From positions 1-64,000 of the forward strand of contig NZ_LYWY01000032.1 of NCBI RefSeq assembly GCF_001661915.1: 64,000 nt of DNA, given 5' to 3'. This DNA comes from Croceicoccus pelagius (GTDB lineage Bacteria; Pseudomonadota; Alphaproteobacteria; Sphingomonadales; Sphingomonadaceae). Under the pieces are notes generated by a model, which saw only the letters and a list, made by a program, of their open reading frames with translations, was not told where the DNA came from and did no database searches. Below, one piece after another: positions 55,523 through 64,000 of this stretch. Numbering within the stretch: position 1 is the first letter of the stretch; each line of letters begins with the position of its first letter. Both the position numbers and the translations under genes were made by a program.

Positions 55523-57238
55523 TCAGGCTTCGTCGCTCTCGACTTCCTCGACATCGCTCTTGTCGAGTTCAGCCTTTTCCGGCTTCGGCACCGGCGCGCT
55601 GATTGGTGCGTCGTTCACCATTCCTGCCTTTGCCAAACCTTCCAGCGAGCCACCGTCGAGGCCGAGTTCCTTCATAAGACCGTCGATGACCGGCGCCTGC
55701 GCGCGGTAGGACAGCGCCGCGCTCAGCGCATCGCTGGCAAGATTGCCGCCGCCCGGACCGGCCGCAACCGGTTTGCCATCGGCGCCGCGGGCACCGGTAA
55801 TGCCGTCGACCTGCACGATCTTGATCGAATCGATCGCTTCCAGCGGCTTCGCGCTTTCGCGCACGAGGTCGGGCAGGGCCTTGAGCAGCGCGAGCTTCGT
55901 CTGCAGCGACACCTGGCTGCTCGACAGGATGTTCGCAGCCTCGTTGACCGCACGCTGACCGGCGGCCTCGACTTCGAAGCGCACGCGGTCGGCCTCGGCG
56001 CGAAGCTTTTCGGCCTCTGCCTCACCCTCTGCCTCAAGGCGCGCGGCCTCTGCCCGGTTGCGAGCGGCATCGCGCTCGGCCTCGGCCTCGACCTTCACCT
56101 TGATCGCGTCGCGTTCGGCGATCTTCGCGGCCTCGATCAACTGGATGCGCTTGTCACGTTCGGCCACTTCGGTCTCGCGGCTGGTCGCAACCGATTCCTC
56201 GGCAGCCACAGCCTTGGCGCGGGCCTCGTCGGCTTCGGCCTTGGCCTGGCTTTCCTCGCGGCTCTTGTTCTGAACCGCGATCTGCTGTTCCTGCCGCGCG
56301 ATTTCCAGGGCGCGCTGCTGGTCGATGCGGGCTTCCTCGACAAGTCGGTCGGCCTCGATCTGCTGGGCATCGACCTGCTTCTTCGCCTCGATCCGCGCGG
56401 CATCGGCCTCGCGGTTGCGCTCTGCCTGTTCGCGCGCGATCTCGGCGATCTGCGCGGCGCGGCGCACCTCGACCTCGCGCTCCTGCTCAAGCCGGGCATA
56501 TTCCTGGTCGCGGCCGATCTCGAACGAACGCTTGTCCGCCTCGAGGTTCTTGGTCTCCATCTGGACGCGGGTGTCCTGCTCGATATCGTTGCGGAGCTTC
56601 TTGCGCGCCTCGATCTGCTCGGTCAGCTTGGTAAGACCCTCGGCGTCGAAGGCATTGTTGGCGTTGAAATGCTCGATGCTCGTCTGGTCGAGACCGGTCA
56701 GCGAGACCGATTCCAGTTCAAGCCCGTTCATCGCAAGGTCGTTCGATGACACCTGCTGCACCTTCTGGACGAAGTCCGCGCGCTGTTCGTGCAATTCGTT
56801 CATCGTCATGCCCGCCGCGACCGAACGCAGAGCGTCGACGAACTTGCCCTCGACAAGGTCCTTCAGCGCCTCTGGGTGCATGGTGCGTTCGCCCAGCGTC
56901 TGCGCGGCCATGGCGATGGCGTTGGCATCGGGCCGGACGCGCACGTAGAATTCAGCCTTCACGTCGATGCGAAGACGGTCGAGCGTGATGAGCGCGTCTT
57001 GGTTCTTGCGTTCGACCGCAAGGCGCACGGTGTTCATGTTGACCGGCATCGTTTCGTGCAGCACCGGCAGGACCATAGCGCCGCCGTTCATAACGACTTT
57101 TTCGCCGCCCCAGCCCGTGCGAACAAAGCCCACCTGTTTGGTTGCGCGACGATAAAGCCGGGTGATCATGAAGGCGATGATGAGCAGGACGACGAGCCCT
57201 GTCCCAGCCATGATGCCGATGGTAATCAACTGATCCAT
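55523..57238 (-). CDS. Flotillin-family protein (YqiK-like)
   Basis: A 571-residue membrane-raft protein. One N-terminal hydrophobic helix (IGIMAGTGLVVLLIIAFMIT) anchors an SPFH domain (MNTVRLAVERKNQDALITLD, RIDVKAEFYVRV). A very long Ala/Glu/Arg-rich coiled coil follows (about residues 210-440, DEARAKAVAAEESVATSRET type), then a C-terminal oligomerisation part (LALLKALPDLVRESAKPLEA). It should form large oligomers organising membrane microdomains. Encoded 13 bases after an NfeD-like partner, as in yqiJ-yqiK. Confidence 0.92.
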   Translation of the reverse strand: MDQLITIGIMAGTGLVVLLIIAFMITRLYRRATKQVGFVRTGWGGEKVVMNGGAMVLPVLHETMPVNMNTVRLAVERKNQDALITLDRLRIDVKAEFYVRVRPDANAIAMAAQTLGERTMHPEALKDLVEGKFVDALRSVAAGMTMNELHEQRADFVQKVQQVSSNDLAMNGLELESVSLTGLDQTSIEHFNANNAFDAEGLTKLTEQIEARKKLRNDIEQDTRVQMETKNLEADKRSFEIGRDQEYARLEQEREVEVRRAAQIAEIAREQAERNREADAARIEAKKQVDAQQIEADRLVEEARIDQQRALEIARQEQQIAVQNKSREESQAKAEADEARAKAVAAEESVATSRETEVAERDKRIQLIEAAKIAERDAIKVKVEAEAERDAARNRAEAARLEAEGEAEAEKLRAEADRVRFEVEAAGQRAVNEAANILSSSQVSLQTKLALLKALPDLVRESAKPLEAIDSIKIVQVDGITGARGADGKPVAAGPGGGNLASDALSAALSYRAQAPVIDGLMKELGLDGGSLEGLAKAGMVNDAPISAPVPKPEKAELDKSDVEEVESDEA

Positions 57239-57251
57239 GTGCGTACCCCCT

Positions 57252-57884
57252 TTAATGCGTTAGCCGGAACGGTTCGGAACCGCCGATGGCAAAGAAAACC
57301 TGATCCTCACGGCGGACGAGCATGACCTCGTCACCCTCGATGAATTCGATCGCGTCCTCGTGCGGCTCGACCATCACGTTATGCGATTGGCCGAACCGGT
57401 CGGTGACTTGCGCGCGCGCGGGACTGCCGCGCCGCGCGGTGCCGATCGAGATCGTGCCCCGCCGGCCGAGCAGTTCGTCGACCGATACGGCCGTCGTCTC
57501 GTCATGCGGCCAGATCCGGCCCAGCGGCCGCGCAAGCAGACCCGTTGCCGGCAAGCCGACGACGACGCCCATGACCGCCGCCGCCGCCGCCGGCAGCGGC
57601 GCGCCGATCAGTGCGGTCAGCAATTCCTGTAGCGACAGGCCGATAAGCCCGAACGAGGCACAGAACAGCGCCAGCCATGCCACCAGCGGCAACCGGTCGA
57701 GCCCGACGATGCTGGCCAATCCGCCAACCACATCGGCAGCCTCCGGCCCCTCGACATCGATGTCGCCGTCGAAATCCGGCCCGAAATCGCCAAGGCCAAG
57801 AAGTTGCACGACAAGCAGCAATAGAAGAAACGCCAACGCAACCGCGAACGGCGTGTTGTGCGTTGCAAGAATATCCATTTCCAA
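57252..57884 (-). CDS. YqiJ/NfeD-like membrane protein with OB fold
   Basis: A 210-residue protein with an N-terminal helix (PFAVALAFLLLLLVVQLLGL), an acidic periplasmic stretch (DFGPDFDGDIDVEGPEAADV), two to three more helices, and a C-terminal OB-fold-like domain (ELLGRRGTISIGTARRGSPA, EDAIEFIEGDEVMLV). NfeD-like proteins pair with flotillins and stomatins. Directly upstream of the flotillin gene on the same strand. Start ATG 57884 or ATG 57878. Confidence 0.85.
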   Translation of the reverse strand: MEMDILATHNTPFAVALAFLLLLLVVQLLGLGDFGPDFDGDIDVEGPEAADVVGGLASIVGLDRLPLVAWLALFCASFGLIGLSLQELLTALIGAPLPAAAAAVMGVVVGLPATGLLARPLGRIWPHDETTAVSVDELLGRRGTISIGTARRGSPARAQVTDRFGQSHNVMVEPHEDAIEFIEGDEVMLVRREDQVFFAIGGSEPFRLTH

Positions 57885-58140
57885 CCCCTTTCCCTGTTCG
57901 GAAAGATGGCAGGAAATTGTTGCATTTCATACCATAATCGGAAGAAGTGCTGCCGATTTTCGAGTTAGTATAACGGTGCGAACAACCTCCCTAAACGGGC
58001 CATCCGCTACCTTCGCTTGGATTATGCGTGTATATCCGCGGCACTAATCGGGCTTGCATGATCCCGCGCCTTGCTTAAGGCGCCAATGCAAAGGCCCGCC
58101 CGCGCGCGAGGCCGGCACCGGATACCCGAAGGAAAAGAGC

Positions 58141-59196
58141 GTGACGCAAGCAAATGCAGCCCCCCGCAGCGACTGGACCCGCGACGAGATTGCGGAGCTT
58201 TTCGACCTGCCCTTCACCGAACTGGTCTTCCGCGCAGCGCAAGTGCATCGCGACAATCACCCCGCGAACCAGGTGCAGTTGTCCACCCTGCTCTCTATCA
58301 AGACCGGCGGCTGCCCCGAAGACTGCGGCTACTGCTCCCAATCGGCCAGCGCCGACAGCGGCGTGAAGGCGACCAAGCTGCTCGACGTGCAGCAGGTGCT
58401 TCAGGCCGCCGCGCAGGCGAAGGACCACGGTTCGACCCGTTTCTGTATGGGCGCTGCTTTCCGCAATCCCAAGGAACGCGACATGCCCGCGATCATCCAG
58501 ATGGTCGAAGGCGTTCGCGCGATGGGCATGGAAACCTGCATGACGCTGGGCATGCTCAACGAAAAGCAATCGGCCATGCTCGCCGAGGCGGGGCTCGACT
58601 ACTACAACCACAATATCGACACTTCGCCCGAAAATTACGCCAACATTACCTCGACCCGCACGATCGAGGACCGGCTCGACACCCTGTCCAACGTGCGCAA
58701 GGCAGGCATCAACGTCTGTTCGGGCGGGATCGTCGGCATGGGCGAGACGCGGGCCGACCGCGTGGGCTTCATCCACACGCTGGCGACGCTGCCCGAACAT
58801 CCGGGTTCGGTGCCGGTGAATGCGCTGGTGCCGGTAAAGGGCACGCCGCTGGGCGACATGCTGGCCGATACGCCGCTCGCCAAGATCGACGATATAGAGT
58901 TCGTCCGCACCGTCGCGGTCGCGCGCATCACGATGCCGGGCTCGATGGTCCGCCTGTCGGCTGGCCGCGAATCGATGAGCGAGGCGACGCAAGCGCTGTG
59001 CTTCCTCGCGGGCGCGAATTCGATCTTCACCGGCGACAAGCTGCTGACCGCGCCTAACGCGGGTGACGACAGCGATGCGGAAATGTTCGCCCGCCTCGGC
59101 ATAGAGGCAATGCCGGCGAGCGAGCCGCGCGACGCTCAGGCTCCGTCGTGTGCAGGTTCGCGCAGCGAGCGCAGTGCAGAGGCGATGACCTCGTAA
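58141..59196 (+). CDS. bioB: Biotin synthase
   Basis: A 351-residue radical-SAM enzyme that inserts sulfur into dethiobiotin. The radical-SAM cysteines are Cys58, Cys62 and Cys65 (CPEDCGYC). The auxiliary cluster segments [39 protein letters not shown] and the Arg of [16 protein letters not shown] are present. GTG start at 58141 with GGAAAAGAG upstream. The C-terminus is extended by about 20 residues ([15 protein letters not shown]) that lie over the 3' end of the convergent bioA gene, a 61-base overlap. Confidence 0.96.
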   Translation: MTQANAAPRSDWTRDEIAELFDLPFTELVFRAAQVHRDNHPANQVQLSTLLSIKTGGCPEDCGYCSQSASADSGVKATKLLDVQQVLQAAAQAKDHGSTRFCMGAAFRNPKERDMPAIIQMVEGVRAMGMETCMTLGMLNEKQSAMLAEAGLDYYNHNIDTSPENYANITSTRTIEDRLDTLSNVRKAGINVCSGGIVGMGETRADRVGFIHTLATLPEHPGSVPVNALVPVKGTPLGDMLADTPLAKIDDIEFVRTVAVARITMPGSMVRLSAGRESMSEATQALCFLAGANSIFTGDKLLTAPNAGDDSDAEMFARLGIEAMPASEPRDAQAPSCAGSRSERSAEAMTS

Positions 59197-60404
59197 ACCC
59201 GGGCCAGCTGCGCTTCTGAAATGCAGTAGGGCGGCATCACGTAGACGGTGTTGCCCAGCGGGCGCAGCAGCAGGTCGTTCTCGCGGAAGAACTTCAGCAG
59301 GCGCGGCTGGACGTCGGCAAGGTAGCCCTGAGCACCGGGAACGTCGAAGGCCGCAATGGTGCCGCACTGGCGCACATTCTCTATCTCGTGATCGGCGGCG
59401 AGCGCGGACAGGTGCTTCGCCTGCCGCTCCACCAGCGTCGCCACCTGATCGCGCACCGATCCTTCGCGCCAGATCGCAAGGTTTGCCGCCGCCGCCGCGC
59501 AGGCAATGGGGTTGGCGGTGTAGCTGGACGAGTGGAAGAACATCTTGGCGCGGTCGGTGCTGTAATGCGCCTCCCAGATCGGCTCGCTCGCCATCGTGAC
59601 GGCCAGCGGGATCGCCCCGCCGGTCAGGCCCTTCGACAGGCAGAGGATATCGGGCACGACGCCCGCCTGTTCGCAGGCCAGCAACGTGCCGGTGCGACCC
59701 CATCCGGTCATGACCTCGTCGGCAATGAACAGCGTGCCGTGCCGGGCGCAGATGCTGCGCATCTCGGCAAGTACCGCGGGCGAATACATCAGCATCCCGC
59801 CCGCGCCGAGCACCAGCGGCTCTACGATGAAAGCAGCCGCTCCGTTCGCGCAGGCGCGGTCTAGCGCATCATAACAGGCCTGCTCCGCACCCTCGGCGGG
59901 AAACGGCACTTTCGCGACATCGAAAAGGAGCGGTTCATAGGCCTGATTGAAAACCCCACGCTCCCCCACCGACATCGCGCCGATCGTGTCGCCGTGATAG
60001 GAATGTTCCATCACGACGATGCCTTCGCGCCGCGCGCCCTGCGCCTGCCAGTATCCGAGCGCCATCTTCAGCGCGACTTCGACGGCCGTGGACCCGGAAT
60101 CGGAGAAGAACACGCGGGTCAGCGCATCGGGCATCATCTCGCGCAGGCCGCGCGCGACGTTCTCTGCCGGTTCGTGGGTCCAGCCCGCGAAGATGACCTG
60201 GTCGAGCTTCGTCGCCTGTTCGCGGATCGCCTCGATGATCGGCGGATGGTTGTGCCCGTGCGTCGTCACCCACCACGATGATATGCCGTCGATCACTTCG
60301 CGCCCGTCCGCGGTGTGAAGCAGAGCGCCCTCGCCCTTCACGACCGTCGGGATCGCTTCTTCCAGTCCGTGCTGTGTGAAGGGATGCCAGATCGGGGAAG
60401 TCAT
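59136..60404 (-). CDS. bioA: Adenosylmethionine-8-amino-7-oxononanoate aminotransferase
   Basis: A 422-residue PLP aminotransferase that makes 7,8-diaminopelargonate using SAM as amino donor. Class-III segments are [18 protein letters not shown] (with the Trp-Trp typical of BioA), [34 protein letters not shown] and the PLP lysine in [10 protein letters not shown]. Start ATG 60404 overlaps the bioD stop (TGATG). Last gene of the leftward biotin operon; its 3' end overlaps convergent bioB. Confidence 0.96.
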   Translation of the reverse strand: MTSPIWHPFTQHGLEEAIPTVVKGEGALLHTADGREVIDGISSWWVTTHGHNHPPIIEAIREQATKLDQVIFAGWTHEPAENVARGLREMMPDALTRVFFSDSGSTAVEVALKMALGYWQAQGARREGIVVMEHSYHGDTIGAMSVGERGVFNQAYEPLLFDVAKVPFPAEGAEQACYDALDRACANGAAAFIVEPLVLGAGGMLMYSPAVLAEMRSICARHGTLFIADEVMTGWGRTGTLLACEQAGVVPDILCLSKGLTGGAIPLAVTMASEPIWEAHYSTDRAKMFFHSSSYTANPIACAAAAANLAIWREGSVRDQVATLVERQAKHLSALAADHEIENVRQCGTIAAFDVPGAQGYLADVQPRLLKFFRENDLLLRPLGNTVYVMPPYCISEAQLARVYEVIASALRSLREPAHDGA

Positions 60405-61033
60405 CAAAGGAAGTCCTGAAGGTCGAAGTTCTCGCGGAAGGCCGCGCCAAGGCTGGCCGCGTCGAGCGGGTCGACGAAGGGCAGACGGCCCAGACGTTTG
60501 ACCTTCCCCATTGCGGCGATGATCGCCTCGCTGTCCTCTACCGCATCGCCGACGAAGGCTACGCCGAGGATTGGGACGCCGCGCGAGCGTAGCGCCTCTA
60601 TCGAGAGCAGCGAGTGATTGATCGTACCCAAAGCAGTGCGCGCCACGAGCACGACCGGTGCGCCCCACCTGGCAAACATATCGGCGTAAAGAAGCTCGCG
60701 GGTCAGCGGCACGAGCGCGCCGCCCGCGCCTTCGACGATCAGTGGTCCTTCCACAGCGGGCAGCGCAAGTCGCGCCGGATCGATCGTCACCCCGTCGATC
60801 TCTGCCGCGATGTGCGGCGATGCCGGTGTGGCAAGGTCATAGGCAGAGGGCACGAAACGGTCGTCCGGCAGGCCGGAGAGCTCGATCACGCGGTCACGGT
60901 CGGTGCGGCCATGATCGTCGGTGCCCGCCTGTACCGGCTTCCAGTAATGCGCGCCCAATGCGCCTGCCAGCGCGGCGGCGAAGACGGTCTTGCCAATGTC
61001 GGTGTCGGTGCCGGTGACGACGATCGTATTCAC
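60404..61033 (-). CDS. bioD: Dethiobiotin synthetase
   Basis: A 209-residue ATP-dependent ligase that closes the ureido ring of dethiobiotin. P-loop [20 protein letters not shown], substrate segment [10 protein letters not shown], and [20 protein letters not shown] are characteristic. It begins inside the bioC stop (ATGA) and its stop overlaps bioA by one base, so all steps after pimeloyl-ACP are coupled. Confidence 0.95.
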   Translation of the reverse strand: MNTIVVTGTDTDIGKTVFAAALAGALGAHYWKPVQAGTDDHGRTDRDRVIELSGLPDDRFVPSAYDLATPASPHIAAEIDGVTIDPARLALPAVEGPLIVEGAGGALVPLTRELLYADMFARWGAPVVLVARTALGTINHSLLSIEALRSRGVPILGVAFVGDAVEDSEAIIAAMGKVKRLGRLPFVDPLDAASLGAAFRENFDLQDFL

Positions 61034-61803
61034 GGAACGCTCCTGCGGAAATGCCCGATGACGACTTCGTACGTGACCGCCGATCCCCGCTCCTCGAACC
61101 GCGCCATGACGCGGCGCATTTCGGCAGGGCCCAGCGGGCGATGCGCCGGTTGCGGCGTACCCGCCCCGATCGCGCGCAGGCTACGCAGGAAGCCGAGCGC
61201 GTCGTCATGGCTCTCGACCCGTTTCTGCACGACAAGATCGCCGACCCGCGCACCTGCCTGCATATTTTGCAGCTCGCTCAGAGGCGCGAACCTGCGCGTT
61301 CCGGCCTCCAGCCCTTCCTCCTCGTGCGCGGCGCGCCATTCGGCAAACGTTCCCGCGCCAAGCGTTGCGAAAAGGCAATGCCCGCCGACTTTCACGCTGC
61401 GCAGCATCCGTGCGACCGCCATTTCCTGATCGTCGAACCACTGCATCGCAAGGCTGGAGCAGACGAGATCGAACTCGCCCATCTCGGGCAGTCCATACTC
61501 GCCGTCCATCACCGCAAAGCGCCGCCCTGCACTCTCGCCCAAGCGCGCCTTGCACCGTTCGACCATCGCAGGCGCGATGTCGGTGACGAGCCAATTCCCG
61601 CCAATTCCCACCTCGATCAGGGCCTGCGTCAGAAATCCCGTCCCGCACCCGATTTCAAGGATGCGCGGATTTTCGGGTAAGTCCAGCGCGGCAATTCGCG
61701 CGGCAAGATCGTAGGCGATGTCGTGCTGAACCCGCGCATGGCGGTCATAGTCGCGAGCCGAACCGAAGGCGGCGCCGATCCGTTCGCGTTCGACCGCGTT
61801 CAC
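61030..61803 (-). CDS. bioC: Malonyl-ACP O-methyltransferase
   Basis: A 257-residue SAM methyltransferase that disguises malonyl-ACP as a methyl ester so fatty acid synthase can build the pimelate chain. The SAM motif is [20 protein letters not shown], followed by [15 protein letters not shown], typical of BioC. GTG start at 61803 overlaps the preceding esterase stop (GTGA). The product feeds BioH-like demethylation after chain extension; both genes adjoin here. Confidence 0.9.
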   Translation of the reverse strand: MNAVERERIGAAFGSARDYDRHARVQHDIAYDLAARIAALDLPENPRILEIGCGTGFLTQALIEVGIGGNWLVTDIAPAMVERCKARLGESAGRRFAVMDGEYGLPEMGEFDLVCSSLAMQWFDDQEMAVARMLRSVKVGGHCLFATLGAGTFAEWRAAHEEEGLEAGTRRFAPLSELQNMQAGARVGDLVVQKRVESHDDALGFLRSLRAIGAGTPQPAHRPLGPAEMRRVMARFEERGSAVTYEVVIGHFRRSVP

Positions 61804-62429
61804 GCCGCTATCCCCGCGAATTCGGCGATGGCCTTTGCTGTCCATTCGGGCGCTTCGAGCGGGAGGAGATGGCCTGCGTTCTCGCAAGTCATGCGGGTCA
61901 CGCGTGCCTTGGCGAATACCGCGCCGCGCATCGCTTCGGGCAGCAAAGGGTCGTTCGCCCCTTGCAGCGACAGCACCGACAGGCAGTCGGTAGCGTCGCG
62001 CAAATCGCCATCGCGCAGCAGTTCCAGATCGGTCAGAAGCGGCGCCAGTTCAGGAGCACCCGCCGCAGGGTCCGCCCCGCAGCGCCTGCGGAAATCCGCC
62101 AGAACTTGCGCCGGAGACTGCGGCAGCCGCGCAATCATCCGGTCCAGCGGACGGCGGGCGGCGCCGGAAAAGCCGTCGCCTTCGCTAAACCTGTCGAACC
62201 CGTTAACCGCCACCATGCCGCGGCACCGGTCAGGCAAGTCCGCCAGCCAATGCATCGCGCCCATACTGTGCCCCACGACCAGGCAGGGCCCATCGCTCTC
62301 TACCGCGACCGGCGAGCCGAAATAGCCGCGATCGGCCAGACGGCATTCGAACCCGTCCAGATGCCGCACGACGCCCGACCAGATCGAGGCATCGAAGCCC
62401 CAGCCGTGCATGAACAAAAGCACCGTCAC
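61800..62429 (-). CDS. Alpha/beta hydrolase, probable pimeloyl-ACP methyl ester esterase (BioH-like)
   Basis: A 209-residue alpha/beta hydrolase. The triad is Ser55 (VVGHSMGAMHWL), Asp160 (LQGANDPLLP) and His187 (CENAGHLLPLEAP); the oxyanion segment MHGWGFDASIW is at the N-terminus. It lies between bioF and bioC with four-base overlaps on both sides, so it very probably removes the methyl group from pimeloyl-ACP, the BioH step. It could equally be called BioV- or BioG-like; the specific subfamily needs a profile search. Confidence 0.85.
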   Translation of the reverse strand: MTVLLFMHGWGFDASIWSGVVRHLDGFECRLADRGYFGSPVAVESDGPCLVVGHSMGAMHWLADLPDRCRGMVAVNGFDRFSEGDGFSGAARRPLDRMIARLPQSPAQVLADFRRRCGADPAAGAPELAPLLTDLELLRDGDLRDATDCLSVLSLQGANDPLLPEAMRGAVFAKARVTRMTCENAGHLLPLEAPEWTAKAIAEFAGIAA

Positions 62430-63586
62430 GCCCGATCACCGATCGCGGCAAGCAAGGCATCGACGTCCTCTTCCCCGTGCGTTGCGCGCAGGGCAAGGCG
62501 CAGGCGGCTCGTGCCCTTGGGCACCGTTGGCGGGCGGATGGCGGAGGCGATCATGCCCGCCTCTTCCAGCCGAGCAGAAAGCGCCAGCGCGTCTTCGGCC
62601 TCACCGATCACGGCAGGCACTATCTGCGTGCTTGATGGACCGACGTCGAACCCGCGTGCTGTCAAACCTTCGCGCAGCCGGTCCCCCAGAGCGGCAAGAT
62701 GCGCGCGCTGCGCATCCATATCCGGCACGAGGTCGAGCGCAGCATCGATCGCGCCCAGAACGGCAGGCGGCGGCGCGGTGGTATAGATGAAGCCGCTGCT
62801 CGCATTGACGAGGTAGTCGATCAGCACGCGCGAACCCGCGACATAGGCCCCGAACCCGCCCAGCGCCTTGCTGAACGTACCCATCGTCACGTCCACCGCG
62901 CCCGGCACCGTCGCGGAAAGCCCCGCGCCTTTGGGCCCCAGAACGCCGGTCGCATGGGCCTCGTCGACATAGAGCACCGCGTCGTATTCGCGCGCCAGAC
63001 GGGCCAGTTCCGCCATGTCGGCGCGGTCCCCGTCCATGCTGAAGACGCTTTCGGTCAGGATCATGCGCGCAGGCGCTTCGGCGCTTTCGGCCAACAGCTT
63101 TTCGAGCGCCGCCATATCGTTGTGCGGGAACCGCGTCTGGCGAATGCCCGCGACATTGCAGCCCGCGTGCATGCTCGCGTGGTTCAACCGGTCTGTCAGC
63201 ACCACCGCCCCCGGCACCGCCGCGAGGAGCGCCGGTATTACCGCCGCGTTGGCCTGCCAGCCCGATGCGAAAATCAGTGCCGCCTCGGTCCCCTTGAACC
63301 GCGCGATCTTATGCTCGAGCTCGAGATGCGCATCGAGAGTGCCGGTTACCAACCGCGAAGCACCGCTGCCGCTGCCCATGCGCGCAGCCCATTCGCCGGC
63401 ACGTTCGGCAAGCAGCGGGTGGCGTGCAAGGCCAAGGTAGTCGTTGCTGGAGAAATCGAGCATTTCCCGCCCGCCCCGCACGATGCGCCCATCCCCTGCA
63501 AGCGCGGCAGGCCGTAGCGTCCGGCGCAGGCCTCGCGCGGCTTTCTGCGCCAGCAGATCCTCGAATAGGGGGTCGATCCGGGTCAT
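62426..63586 (-). CDS. bioF: 8-amino-7-oxononanoate synthase
   Basis: A 386-residue PLP enzyme condensing pimeloyl-ACP with alanine. Family segments are LDFSSNDYLGLARHPLL, GSGSGASRLVTGTLDAHLEL, ALIFASGWQANAAV, VDEAHATGVLGPKGAG and the PLP lysine in TMGTFSKALGGFGAYVAGS. Start ATG 63586 (MTRIDPLFEDL); the open frame to 63640 is upstream sequence. First gene of the leftward operon bioF, BioH-like, bioC, bioD, bioA. Confidence 0.96.
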   Translation of the reverse strand: MTRIDPLFEDLLAQKAARGLRRTLRPAALAGDGRIVRGGREMLDFSSNDYLGLARHPLLAERAGEWAARMGSGSGASRLVTGTLDAHLELEHKIARFKGTEAALIFASGWQANAAVIPALLAAVPGAVVLTDRLNHASMHAGCNVAGIRQTRFPHNDMAALEKLLAESAEAPARMILTESVFSMDGDRADMAELARLAREYDAVLYVDEAHATGVLGPKGAGLSATVPGAVDVTMGTFSKALGGFGAYVAGSRVLIDYLVNASSGFIYTTAPPPAVLGAIDAALDLVPDMDAQRAHLAALGDRLREGLTARGFDVGPSSTQIVPAVIGEAEDALALSARLEEAGMIASAIRPPTVPKGTSRLRLALRATHGEEDVDALLAAIGDRA

Positions 63587-63747
63587 TCGCGCGCTTCTTG
63601 GTCGAAGTCGGGCCGCGCGGCAAGTTTCACCGGCGATCATGGTCCGCAGCCCCCGTTAAACTTAACGTGAGGTCAATGGACTTGATGTTCGTATCGTGTT
63701 TCCGCTACCGACGCGTAAGACGTTGAGCGGGGACGAAGAATCAGGTC

Positions 63748-64000
63748 ATGACGGGCGCTGCGGCACCTCCATCCATTTCCGACGGGCTGTCTGCGATCGT
63801 GATTGACGCGCAGGGCAAGATCCTTGCCCGCACGACCGCGACGGTCGCGGGCTTTTCGGGACGCGATCTCGAGCCAGGCCGCTTTCTGGACGAGGCCGAT
63901 ACGCTCTTTGGCGAGGCCTTCTACGAATGCGTCAACACCGCCTCTCGCACTGGTGAACGGCAGTTCGAACGCAAGTTGGAGAGCGACAACGGGCACGTTG
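63748..64000 (+). CDS. Unidentified gene, 5' part only (runs off the window)
   Basis: A frame opening ATG 63748 stays open to the window end, giving 84 residues (MTGAAAPPSISDGLSAIVID...). The segment SAIVIDAQGKILARTTATVA followed by GRDLEPGRFLDEADTLFGEA reads like the first strands of a PAS-type sensor domain. That would suit the N-terminus of a histidine kinase or similar, but the rest is outside the window. It is divergent from bioF. Confidence 0.55.
   Translation, partial: MTGAAAPPSISDGLSAIVIDAQGKILARTTATVAGFSGRDLEPGRFLDEADTLFGEAFYECVNTASRTGERQFERKLESDNGHV

Overview
The window is GC-rich (roughly mid-60s percent by eye) and reads as the chromosome of an aerobic alphaproteobacterium. It is most likely a sphingomonad (Sphingomonadaceae/Erythrobacteraceae). 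The reasons are the two TonB-dependent receptors, the SigF/NrsF extracytoplasmic stress pair with bufferin genes, the cobA-DUF2849-cysI-DUF934-cysH sulfite cluster, and the quinoprotein alcohol oxidation genes. The genus cannot be fixed from this sequence alone.

Left edge (1-5150): the right part of an integrated element. An IS21-type insertion sequence (istA/istB) has cut into a small phage gene. Behind it lie a few leftward phage genes, a fragment of a small terminase, a tyrosine integrase and a 3' tRNA-Arg(TCT) fragment that looks like the attachment site closing the element. Chromosomal genes follow.

Metal stress (6155-10280): a divergent bufferin locus. Leftward run bufA2 (six-Cys precursor), bufB (MNIO enzyme with a one-base frameshift) and bufC. 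Rightward run bufA1 (DUF2282, four-Cys precursor), bufD (DoxX), a SigF-like ECF sigma factor and its NrsF-like membrane anti-sigma factor. The shared intergenic region holds two back-to-back GTAACC-N16-CGAA promoters.

10281-16308: a leftward block of nucleoside transporter, 2-oxoglutarate/Fe(II) oxygenase, TonB-dependent receptor and S1/P1 nuclease, possibly for scavenging nucleic-acid-derived compounds. 16486-32848 is mostly housekeeping: ExoD, QueF, SseA, MetC, MscS, the sulfite-reduction operon, ProB, ObgE, GlpD/GlpK and an unusual Phd-like/PAS protein.

33154-35691: a trimeric autotransporter adhesin with fifteen 42-bp coding repeats. An A8 tract directly behind its best start codon puts that start out of frame, which suggests phase variation or a sequencing error.

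35843-54366: a large quinoprotein alcohol/aldehyde oxidation region. It contains a periplasmic PQQ alcohol dehydrogenase with the Asp-x-Asp lanthanide signature, its cytochrome c550 (PedF-like), a MoxJ-like binding protein, a beta-propeller, a SoxYZ-like carrier, a zinc metallohydrolase, a CXXCW-family rhodanese-like protein, cytochrome b561, a TonB receptor, a porin, a LuxR-type response regulator, a hybrid histidine kinase, a FIST sensor, DUF779 and an ExaC-type aldehyde dehydrogenase. A short motif close to CCAARG-NN-CAATG recurs upstream of most of these transcription units and is the best candidate here for an undescribed regulon operator.

54649-64000: glycerate kinase, a flotillin/NfeD-like membrane pair, a nearly complete biotin pathway (bioF, a BioH-like esterase, bioC, bioD and bioA in one overlapping leftward operon converging on bioB), and the start of an unidentified gene running off the right edge.
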